Part shown: one piece after another, positions 46,693 to 54,120 of the stretch
Layout of the letters: every line of letters begins with the position of its first letter
Numbering within the stretch: position 1 is the first letter of the stretch
DNA from: DASUPK01 sp963804595
GTDB taxonomy: Bacteria; Actinomycetota; Thermoleophilia; Solirubrobacterales; 70-9
Assembly: GCA_963804595.1 (NCBI GenBank)
Contig: CAWDQZ010000003.1
Span: 1 to 64,000, forward strand
Length of the DNA stretch: 64,000 nucleotides
Direction: 5' to 3'
Notes under the pieces: generated by a model
Seen by the model: the letters and a program-made list of their open reading frames with translations, nothing else
Told to the model about the DNA's origin: nothing
The model's database searches: none
Position numbers and translations under genes: made by a program

Positions 46693-48624
46693 GTGAACGT
46701 GAAGCTGCCCGACGGGTCTGAGCTCGAGCTCGAGAACGGCGCAACCGGTGCCGACGCCGCCGCGGCGATCGGCGCCGGCCTCGCCAGAGCGGCGCTTGCG
46801 ATCAAGGTGGATGGCGAGCTGCGCGATCTCTCCGCGCCGCTCGCGGGCGGGGAGACGATCGAGATCGTCACAGACCGGAGCCCGGAGGCGCTAGAGCTCA
46901 TCCGGCACGACGCGGCGCACGTGCTCGCCGAGTCGGCGCTCGAGCTGTGGCCCGACGCCAAGATCTCGATCGGGCCGCCGATCGAGAACGGCTTCTACTA
47001 CGACATCGAGTTCCCGAACGGCAGCCCCGGCGAGGAGGATCTTGCCCGGATCGAGGAGCGGATGCGCGAGCACGTCAAGGCGGACGAGCCCTTCGAGCGC
47101 CGTGAGCTCCCGGCGAAGGAGGCCGTCGAGCTCTTCCGCGACCAGGGACAGGACTACAAGGTCGAGCTGATCGAGGACCTGATCCGCGACGAGGGGGCGG
47201 AGACCGTCTCGCTCTATCGGAACGGCCCGTTCGAGGACCTCTGCCGCGGACCGCATGCGCCGTCGACCGGCCGGATCGGGGCGTTCAAGCTCACGTCACT
47301 CGCCGGCGCTTACTGGCGAGGCGATGAGACCCGCCAGATGCTGACCCGGATCTACGGGACGGCCTTCCTCGACAAGAAGGACCTCGAGCAGCACCTGGAG
47401 CGGCTCGAGCAGGCGCGCGAGCGCGACCACCGCAAGCTCGGGCCGGAGCTGGATCTCTTCCAGTTCCGTCCCGAAGCGCCCGGCGTCCCGTTCTGGCTGC
47501 CGCACGGCACGGTCCTGCTCAAGCTGATCGAGGCCGAGGTGCGAAAGCAACTGGACGCCCGCGGCTACTCCGAGATCAAGACCCCGCAGGTCCTCGACGT
47601 CGAGCTCTGGCACCGCTCGGGCCACTGGGACAACTACAAGGAGAACATGTTCTTCACCGCCCCCGCCGAGCGCGAGGGCAAGGGGGAGGAGCGCCAGTAC
47701 GCGCTCAAGCCGATGAACTGCCCGGGTGCCTGCCTCGTCTTCGCCTCGCGTCGCCACTCCTACCGCGAGCTCCCGCTGCGGCTGGCGGAGTTCGGCCTCG
47801 TCTCGCGGTGGGAGCGTGAAGGGGTCCTGCACGGGCTCCTTCGTGTTCGCGCCTTCACCCAGGACGACGCGCACGTCTTCTGCACGCTCGACCAGGTCAC
47901 CGACGAGGTCGACTCGATCTGCACCGCGATCGACGAGCTATACGAGCGATTCGGCTTCGACGACGTACGCGTCGAGCTCTCCACGAGACCCGAGAAGTCC
48001 ATCGGCACGGACGAGCAGTGGGCGCGAGCCGAGTCGGCGCTGCGCGAGGCCCTCGAGCGGCAGGGCCGCGACTTCGACGTGAGCCCGGGGGAGGGCACCT
48101 TCTACGGGCCGAAGATCGACTTTCACATCACCGATGCACTCGGGCGCTCCTGGCAATGCGGCACCTGCCAGCTCGACTTCCAGATGCCCGAGCGCTTCGA
48201 GCTCACCTACACCGGCGCCGACAACGCCGAGCACCGGCCGGTGCTGATCCACCGGGCCCTGCTCGGGTCGATGGAGCGCTTCGCCGGCATCCTGATCGAG
48301 CACTACGGCGGCCGCTTCCCGCTCTGGCTCGCGCCCGTGCAGGCGGTCGTCCTACCCGTGGCCGACCGGCACAACGAGCGTGCGGCCGAGGTCGCCGTTC
48401 GGCTCCGGGGCAACGGCCTGCGGGCGCGTGTCGACGACCGCACGGAGTCGGTCGGGCGCAAGATCCGCGATGCGGAGCTCTCCAAGGCGCCGTACATGCT
48501 GGTCGTGGGCGACAAGGAGATCGACGCGGAGACGGTCTCGGTCCGGCACCACGGTGACGGCGACTTGGGCGCGATCACTCTGGAGGCCCTGATCGAGCGC
48601 ATGCAGGCGGAGGCCGGCGAATAG
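46693..48624 (+). CDS. thrS: Threonyl-tRNA synthetase
   Basis: 643 residues from a GTG. TGS domain (about 1-60), second editing-like domain with HDAAHVLAESALELWP, catalytic domain with zinc-binding MNCPGACLVF, FTQDDAHVFC and HRALLGSMERF (Cys, His, His) and the anticodon-binding domain at the end. TAGCCT stands 7 nt before the GTG, so the mRNA may be leaderless. It charges tRNA-Thr. It heads the translation cluster 46.7-56.6 kb. Confidence 0.97.
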   Translation: MNVKLPDGSELELENGATGADAAAAIGAGLARAALAIKVDGELRDLSAPLAGGETIEIVTDRSPEALELIRHDAAHVLAESALELWPDAKISIGPPIENGFYYDIEFPNGSPGEEDLARIEERMREHVKADEPFERRELPAKEAVELFRDQGQDYKVELIEDLIRDEGAETVSLYRNGPFEDLCRGPHAPSTGRIGAFKLTSLAGAYWRGDETRQMLTRIYGTAFLDKKDLEQHLERLEQARERDHRKLGPELDLFQFRPEAPGVPFWLPHGTVLLKLIEAEVRKQLDARGYSEIKTPQVLDVELWHRSGHWDNYKENMFFTAPAEREGKGEERQYALKPMNCPGACLVFASRRHSYRELPLRLAEFGLVSRWEREGVLHGLLRVRAFTQDDAHVFCTLDQVTDEVDSICTAIDELYERFGFDDVRVELSTRPEKSIGTDEQWARAESALREALERQGRDFDVSPGEGTFYGPKIDFHITDALGRSWQCGTCQLDFQMPERFELTYTGADNAEHRPVLIHRALLGSMERFAGILIEHYGGRFPLWLAPVQAVVLPVADRHNERAAEVAVRLRGNGLRARVDDRTESVGRKIRDAELSKAPYMLVVGDKEIDAETVSVRHHGDGDLGAITLEALIERMQAEAGE

Positions 48625-48773
48625 GGAGCGGACCTCCATCTTGCGCGGAACAGGCGTCTATACTGGCCGCAATGCCGGGCACCCACACCACGCCGCGCGT
48701 CTAAGCGCCCTCGTGCCCGCCTACCCGAACCACTTTCTCCTATCGGCTTGAAGCTCTACCTCTTGCGCAGCTA

Positions 48774-49349
48774 GTGGCGGTCTCCCGCTTCGACCGCCGT
48801 CCGCCTGAGCGCGACACCACTCGTATCAACGAGCGGATACGCGTGCCCGAGGTTCGGCTGATCGATGAGAACGGCGAGCAGGTGGGAATCGTCCCGACCC
48901 CCGACGCGCTGGAGAGAGCTCGTGAGCGTGACCTCGACCTGGTCGAGGTGGCTCCCAACTCCAAGCCGCCGGTCACCCGGATCCTCGACTACTCGAAGTA
49001 CAAGTACGAGCAGGAGCAGAAGGCGAAGGCGGCCCGCAAGCACCAGCACCAGGTCAACGTGCGTGAGATCAAGCTGCGGCCCAAGATCGCCCAGCACGAC
49101 TACGAGACCAAGCGCGGCCACGTCGAGCGCTTCCTGAAGCAGCAGGACAAGGTCAAGGTGACGATCATGTTTCGCGGTCGCGAGCAGAGCCACCCCGAGC
49201 GTGGCCGGATGCTGCTCGACCGGCTTCTCCAGGACGTTTCCGACATCGGGGTGATGGAGCAGGCACCCCTGCAGGAGGGCCGCAACATGACGATGCTGCT
49301 CGCCCCGGCTCGCAACGCCGGGCAGGAGAAGGAAGCCGCGGCCGGCTAA
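48774..49349 (+). CDS. infC: Translation initiation factor IF-3
   Basis: 191 residues from a GTG. N-terminal domain INERIRVPEVRLIDENGEQV, linker KYEQEQKAKAARKHQHQVNV, C-terminal domain REIKLRPKIAQHDYETKRGH and VTIMFRGREQSHPERGRML. IF-3 binds the 30S subunit and selects the initiator tRNA and start codon. The 150-bp leader (48625-48773) contains no recognised leader element. The C terminus is extended by a short Ala/Glu tail. Confidence 0.96.
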   Translation: MAVSRFDRRPPERDTTRINERIRVPEVRLIDENGEQVGIVPTPDALERARERDLDLVEVAPNSKPPVTRILDYSKYKYEQEQKAKAARKHQHQVNVREIKLRPKIAQHDYETKRGHVERFLKQQDKVKVTIMFRGREQSHPERGRMLLDRLLQDVSDIGVMEQAPLQEGRNMTMLLAPARNAGQEKEAAAG

Positions 49350-49365
49350 GCGGCCGCATTCGGGC

Positions 49366-50910
49366 ATGAGCGATCTCGATGAGCTCCGGCGTCGCCGGGC
49401 GCTCACTGAGGACGCTGCCCGCTCCGAGGCCGTCGAACGTCGTCACACCTCCCGGGGGCGGACGGCTCGGGAAAACATCGCCGACCTCGTCGATCCCGGC
49501 AGCTTCGTCGAATACGGCCGCCACGCCATCGCCGCGCAGCGCGGGCGCCGCGAGCTCCAGGAGCTGATCGAGCGAACGCCTGCCGATGGTCTCGTCGCCG
49601 GCACGGCGCGGGTCAATGGCGAGCTCTTCGGCGAGCGGGCGGCGTGCGCCGTGCTCTCCTACGACTACACGGTGCTCGCCGGCACCCAGGGCGCCCTCGG
49701 ACACCGCAAGAAGGACCGCCTCTTCGAGCTGATCGAGCGCATGCGCCTGCCGACCGTCTTCTTCGCCGAAGGGGGCGGCGGGCGGCCGGGCGACACGGAC
49801 TATCCCGTCGTCTCGGCCCTCGACGTGCGGGCCTTCGCCCTCTGGGCGCGGCTCTCGGGGTTGGTCCCGCGGATCGCGGTGGTTGCCGGCCGCTGCTTCG
49901 CCGGCAACGCGGTGATCGCGGGCTGCTCCGACCTGATCGTCGCCACGGAGAACACATCGATCGGGATGGGGGGCCCGGCGATGATCGCCGGCGGCGGGCT
50001 CGGTGACGTGGATCCCGACGAGGTCGGCCCGCTCGACGTCCAGGCGCCGAACGGGGTGGTCGACGTGATCGTCGCCGACGAGGTGGAGGCGGTGTCCGCC
50101 GCCAGGAAGGTGCTCGGCTACTTCCAGGGCAGTGTCGAGAACTGGCTGGCTCCCGACCAGGAGCCGTTGCGCGAGGCGGTCCCCGAGCGCGCTCGTCGCG
50201 CCTACAGGGTGGCGCCGATCATCGAGACGATCGCCGATCAGGGCTCGGTCACCTTCCTGCGCGACCGCTTCGCTCCCGAGATGGTCACCGCCCTCGCCCG
50301 GATCGAGGGAAGGCCGGTCGGGGTGATCGCCAACAACACCATGGTGATGGCGGGCGCGGTGACCAGCGCAGCCTCGGACAAGGCGGCCCGCTTCCTCCAG
50401 CTCTGCGACGCCTTCCGCCTGCCGGTCGTCTCGCTCGTGGACACCCCGGGCTACATGGTCGGGCCCGAGGCCGAGGCGACCGGCTTGGTCAGGCGCGCCT
50501 CGAGGTTGCTGGTCGCCGGCGGCGCCCTCAGCGTGCCGTTCGTCGCCGTCATCCTGCGGCGGGCGTACGGGCTCGGGGCCCAGGCGATGACGGCCGGGAG
50601 CCTCCACGAGCCGCTGCTGACCGTCGCCTGGCCGGGGGCGCACCTCGGCCCGATGGGCCTGGAGGGCGCGGTGAGGCTCGGCATGCGGAAGGAGCTCGAG
50701 GCGATCGAGGACGAGGAGGAGCGCGAGCAGCGCGTGCGCGAGGTGACCGCGGCCGCCGAGCGCAACGCCGAGGCGCTCAACGCCGCCCAGCTCTTCGAGA
50801 TCGACGACGTGATCGACCCGGCCGAGACGCGTGGCCTGATCGCCGCCACGCTCGCCGCCGCCGGAGAGACCGACCGGGGCCATGGGCACCGCTTCGTCGA
50901 CACCTGGTAG
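49366..50910 (+). CDS. Acyl-CoA carboxylase carboxyltransferase (beta) subunit
   Basis: 514 residues with the two crotonase-like halves of AccD/PccB-type carboxyltransferases. Seen are RTARENIADLVDPGSFVEYG at the start, AGRCFAGNAVIAGCSDLIVA (first acyl-CoA pocket), then VVSLVDTPGYMVGPEAEATG and AVILRRAYGLGAQAMTAGSL. It transfers carboxyl from biotin to an acyl-CoA. The biotin-carrying alpha subunit is not in this window. It starts 16 bp after infC, an unusual place, between infC and rpmI. Confidence 0.9.
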   Translation: MSDLDELRRRRALTEDAARSEAVERRHTSRGRTARENIADLVDPGSFVEYGRHAIAAQRGRRELQELIERTPADGLVAGTARVNGELFGERAACAVLSYDYTVLAGTQGALGHRKKDRLFELIERMRLPTVFFAEGGGGRPGDTDYPVVSALDVRAFALWARLSGLVPRIAVVAGRCFAGNAVIAGCSDLIVATENTSIGMGGPAMIAGGGLGDVDPDEVGPLDVQAPNGVVDVIVADEVEAVSAARKVLGYFQGSVENWLAPDQEPLREAVPERARRAYRVAPIIETIADQGSVTFLRDRFAPEMVTALARIEGRPVGVIANNTMVMAGAVTSAASDKAARFLQLCDAFRLPVVSLVDTPGYMVGPEAEATGLVRRASRLLVAGGALSVPFVAVILRRAYGLGAQAMTAGSLHEPLLTVAWPGAHLGPMGLEGAVRLGMRKELEAIEDEEEREQRVREVTAAAERNAEALNAAQLFEIDDVIDPAETRGLIAATLAAAGETDRGHGHRFVDTW

Positions 50911-50966
50911 GACGGTTTCGAAACGCTACGCCAGGTAGATGCAGGTGTTAGGTAGTACTGACGGAC

Positions 50967-51545
50967 ATGAGACCTCGAGTGATCATCGGCCCCGTCGTGC
51001 TGCTCGCCGCGGCGCTGGCCGCGCCAGCTGCCCACGCGGCAACCGAGGTCCGGCAGGTCCGGGTCCCGGTGAGTGCCTCACCGAGCACGCCGCCGGGGAC
51101 GATGGCGCTGGACTTCACCTTCAAGAACAAGCGCGCGAGCAAGCGCAAGTTCACGCCGCGCCAGCTGACACGGATCGCCTTCTCCGAAGCGCCGCTCCAG
51201 TGCTTCAACAGCGCCGGCACGGGCACCACTCGGCTGTTGCTGACGAGCACCCTGCTGACGAGCGTCAAGCTGACCAAGGCCGCGCAGCCCAGCGGGAAGA
51301 AGCCGAAGCCCAATCGCTTCGCATTTCGCTTCGCTTACACCTTCCAAACGTTCACTGGCACCATCAGGGGCACGATCGACAGGGCCAACCATGGCCCCAG
51401 GCGCCTACGGTCCCAGGGCACCCTCGAAATCACCGACCTCGATGCGGACCCGGAACATAGGGACTGCGCCACCGACGGCCTCAACCAGTGGGGCGGTCTG
51501 CCGGTGACCCTGGTGTCCGGACCCTCGGCGGGCTCTAGTCTCTGA
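50967..51545 (+). CDS. Secreted protein of unknown function
   Basis: 192 residues with a signal peptide (VVLLAAALAAPAAHAAT). Mature part basic and beta-rich (PGTMALDFTFKNKRASKRKF, RFAFRFAYTFQTFTGTIRGT). Two Cys (LQCFNSA, HRDCATD). TAGTACT lies about 7 nt before the ATG. The family resembles secreted structural or matrix proteins of this group. It sits between the carboxyltransferase and rpmI. Confidence 0.65.
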   Translation: MRPRVIIGPVVLLAAALAAPAAHAATEVRQVRVPVSASPSTPPGTMALDFTFKNKRASKRKFTPRQLTRIAFSEAPLQCFNSAGTGTTRLLLTSTLLTSVKLTKAAQPSGKKPKPNRFAFRFAYTFQTFTGTIRGTIDRANHGPRRLRSQGTLEITDLDADPEHRDCATDGLNQWGGLPVTLVSGPSAGSSL

Positions 51546-51633
51546 GTTCGTGTTCCTGCCACTTGCTCCGTCGGGACCACGGCTCGGGTGTTGTCTGCGC
51601 GTGCTTGGACGTCTGCTTCAATAGTCGGCTCCG

Positions 51634-51837
51634 ATGCCCAAGATGAAGACCCATTCCGGCTCCAAGAAGCGGTTCCGCAAGACCGCCAGGGGCAAGCTGC
51701 GCGGCAGGCGTGCGTTCTCGAGTCACATCCTCGAGAAGAAGTCCCCTGCCAGGAAGCGGCGCTTCAAGCGGCCGTCGGTGATCTCCGATGCCGACAGGAA
51801 GCGGGTCGACACCCTGCTCGCGGGGAGGGATCGCTGA
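51634..51837 (+). CDS. rpmI: 50S ribosomal protein L35
   Basis: 67 residues, MPKMKTHSGSKKRFRKTARG ... DADRKRVDTLLAGRDR, a typical L35. A promoter-like AATAGT ends 8 nt before the ATG, so it may have its own start in addition to read-through. Overlaps rplT by one base (TGATG). Confidence 0.97.
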   Translation: MPKMKTHSGSKKRFRKTARGKLRGRRAFSSHILEKKSPARKRRFKRPSVISDADRKRVDTLLAGRDR

Positions 51838-52196
51838 TGCCGCGGGCAACCAACGCCGTCGCGCGGAAGAAACGGAAGAAGAAGGTCCTCGACCGCGCCA
51901 AGGGTTACTACGGCCGCAAGCACTCGAGCTACCGGCTGGCCAACGAGCAGGTCATGCGCTCGGACGCCTATGCGTATCGGGACCGCCGGAACCGCAAGCG
52001 TGAGTTCCGCCGGCTCTGGATCACCCGGATCAACGCCGCGGCGCGCCAGGAGGGTATGAGCTATTCGGAGCTGATCCATGGCCTGCAGAAGGCCGAGGTC
52101 GACGTGAACCGCAAGATGCTTGCCGACATCGCGGTCAACGACCGCGATGGCTTCCGCCGATTCGTCGAGCTCGCCCGGGAGGCTGCCGCCACCTAG
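51837..52196 (+). CDS. rplT: 50S ribosomal protein L20
   Basis: 119 residues, MPRATNAVARKKRKKKVLDR ... LAREAAAT, with the conserved AKGYYGRKHSSYRLANEQV and RRLWITRINAAARQEGMSY segments. L20 binds 23S rRNA early in 50S assembly. Stop is followed by an intrinsic terminator. Confidence 0.97.
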   Translation: MPRATNAVARKKRKKKVLDRAKGYYGRKHSSYRLANEQVMRSDAYAYRDRRNRKREFRRLWITRINAAARQEGMSYSELIHGLQKAEVDVNRKMLADIAVNDRDGFRRFVELAREAAAT

Positions 52197-52224
52197 CTCA
52201 CGGCAGCCAGAGCCACGAAATCCC

Positions 52225-52255
52225 GGGCGGTCCGCGAGGCGGAGCCGCCCTTTTT
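52225..52255 (+). terminator. Intrinsic terminator after rplT
   Basis: GGGCGG and CCGCCC form a stem around TCCGCGAGGCGGAG, followed by TTTTTCG. It separates the ribosomal genes from the methyltransferase gene that starts 7 bp later, so read-through must be partial if these genes share a transcript. Confidence 0.85.
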
Positions 52256-52261
52256 CGTTTC

Positions 52262-52993
52262 ATGACGATCACCAGCCCCCACAACGAGAAGCTCAAGCTG
52301 ATTCGCCGGCTCGGCCGGCGCAGGACACGGGAGCGCGAGGGCCTCTTCATCGGCGAGGGCGAGGATCTGCTCGCCGCGGCGCGTGAGGCGGGCGCGGAGC
52401 CGGTCGAGTTGCTGACGGCAGCCGGCGAGGGACTCGGCGGAACCGAGGTCGAGCCGGCGCTGCTCGACCGCTTCTCGGCTCTCGCGTCCGGAACTCGCGC
52501 GATCGGTGTGTGGCGCGAGGCGTGGGCGGAGCAGGCAGAGGCGCCCTGCGTCTACCTGTACGGCGTCTCGGACCCCGGCAATGTCGGGACGACGATCCGC
52601 ACGACCCACGCGCTGGTCGGCGGATCGGTCGTCCTCGGACCCGATTGCGCGGACCCGTACGGTCCGCACGCGGTGCGGGCGAGCATGGGGGCCGTATTCG
52701 CCGAGCCACTACTTCGCGGAGGGATCAACGCGACGCCCGGACCGCGGGCTGCGTTGGTCGCCCACGGCGGCGATCCGCTCGATGCGCTCGAGGGCGTGGC
52801 GACGATCTGCTTCGGCGCAGAGCGGGTGGGGCTCCCCGGGGCGACGCTGGAGCGCTGCGATGTGCAGGTGACCATCCCGCTCCGCGGGGGGGCGGAGTCG
52901 CTGAACGTCGCGGCGGCGGCTGCGATCGCCCTGCAGCGGTTAAGCGAGGGTGACGCGCAGGCGAAGCCGAGCGGCAACCCGTTAAATGCCTGA
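52262..52993 (+). CDS. SpoU/TrmH-family RNA 2'-O-methyltransferase
   Basis: 243 residues. N-terminal substrate-binding part (RRTREREGLFIGEGEDLLAA), then the SPOUT knot with motif 1 (VSDPGNVGTTIRT), motif 2 (ICFGAERVGLPG) and motif 3 (VTIPLRGGAESLNVAAAAAI). Uses S-adenosylmethionine to methylate ribose in tRNA or rRNA; which site is unknown. Start is directly before the conserved N-terminal region. It stands just before pheS. Confidence 0.92.
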   Translation: MTITSPHNEKLKLIRRLGRRRTREREGLFIGEGEDLLAAAREAGAEPVELLTAAGEGLGGTEVEPALLDRFSALASGTRAIGVWREAWAEQAEAPCVYLYGVSDPGNVGTTIRTTHALVGGSVVLGPDCADPYGPHAVRASMGAVFAEPLLRGGINATPGPRAALVAHGGDPLDALEGVATICFGAERVGLPGATLERCDVQVTIPLRGGAESLNVAAAAAIALQRLSEGDAQAKPSGNPLNA

Positions 52994-52998
52994 CTCCC

Positions 52999-54120
52999 AT
53001 GGCGACTGATCGGATCGAACAGATCAGGCAGGAAGCGGCCGAGGCGATCCGCTCGGCCTCGACGACCTCCGAGGTCGAGGAGCTGCGGGTCCGCTATCTG
53101 GGGCGGAAGGCGGAGCTCACGCAGATCCTGCGGGGCATCGCCGAGCTCCCGGCGGACGAGCGCGGCCCGGTCGGCAAGGCCGGCAACGAGGCGCGGAGAG
53201 AGCTCGAGGGGTTGCTCGAGGGCCGCAGCACCCAGCTGGACGCCAGCGAGCTCGGCACCCGGCTGGCCGAGGACGCGATCGACGTCACGCTGCCGGGATC
53301 GCCTCCGATTCCGGCGGGCGCCCTGAACCCGCTGATCCGCACGCAGCGTGAGATCGAGGACATCTTCATCGGGCTCGGTTACCGCGTGATGGAGGGGCCG
53401 GAGGTCGAGCTCGACTACTACAACTTCACGGCGCTCAACCATCCGCCCGGGCACCCCGCCCGGATGGCACAGGACACCTTCTACGTCGATCCGTCGACGC
53501 TGCGCGGTGACCTGCTGATCTTTTCCGACGGCGATGAGCTGCCGCCAGGCCCCGAGGACGTCGTGCTGCGGACGCACACCTCCCCGATGCAGGTTCGCGC
53601 GATGGAGGCGCAGCCTCCACCGATCTTCATCGTGGTGCCGGGCCGCTGCTATCGCTCCGATCCCTTCGACGCCACTCACAGCCCGATCTTCCACCAGGTC
53701 GAGGGACTCGCGGTGGGCACGGACGTCACACTGGCGGACCTGAAGGGGACGCTCGACGAGTTCGCCCGGGCGATCTTCGGCCCGGAGCGCGAGACGCGCT
53801 TCCGGCCGGGGTTCTTTCCCTTCACCGAGCCCAGCGTGGAGGTCGACGTCTCCTGCTTCCGCTGCGGCGGCACGGGGAAGCTGCCCGACGGCTCGCGCGA
53901 CCCCCTCTGCAAGGGGATCGGCTGGATCGAGATCCTGGGCGCGGGCATGGTCGACCCCAACGTCTTCGGCTTCGTCGCCCAGAACGGCTACGACCCGGAG
54001 GAAATCCAGGGCTTCGCCTTCGGGATGGGGATCGAGCGGATCGCGATGCTCAAGTACGGCGTCCCCGACCTCCGGAAGTTCTTCGAGAACGACGTGCGCG
54101 TGCTGGAGCAGTTCCGATGA
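52999..54120 (+). CDS. pheS: Phenylalanyl-tRNA synthetase alpha subunit
   Basis: 373 residues. N-terminal coiled-coil (about 1-85), then the class II core: LRTHTSPMQVRAMEAQPPPI, FHQVEGLAVGTDVTLADLKG, RPGFFPFTEPSVEVDVSCF and GFAFGMGIERIAMLKYG (motif 3). An inserted CFRCGGTGKLPDGSRDPLCK shows a zinc-knuckle-like pair of cysteines. The stop overlaps pheT by ATGA, as is usual for the alpha2beta2 enzyme. Confidence 0.97.
   Translation: MATDRIEQIRQEAAEAIRSASTTSEVEELRVRYLGRKAELTQILRGIAELPADERGPVGKAGNEARRELEGLLEGRSTQLDASELGTRLAEDAIDVTLPGSPPIPAGALNPLIRTQREIEDIFIGLGYRVMEGPEVELDYYNFTALNHPPGHPARMAQDTFYVDPSTLRGDLLIFSDGDELPPGPEDVVLRTHTSPMQVRAMEAQPPPIFIVVPGRCYRSDPFDATHSPIFHQVEGLAVGTDVTLADLKGTLDEFARAIFGPERETRFRPGFFPFTEPSVEVDVSCFRCGGTGKLPDGSRDPLCKGIGWIEILGAGMVDPNVFGFVAQNGYDPEEIQGFAFGMGIERIAMLKYGVPDLRKFFENDVRVLEQFR

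Noticed and set aside
49165..50889. A 574-codon minus-strand frame opposite the carboxyltransferase
   Set aside because: High-GC antisense artefact; the plus strand encodes a well-conserved enzyme in full.
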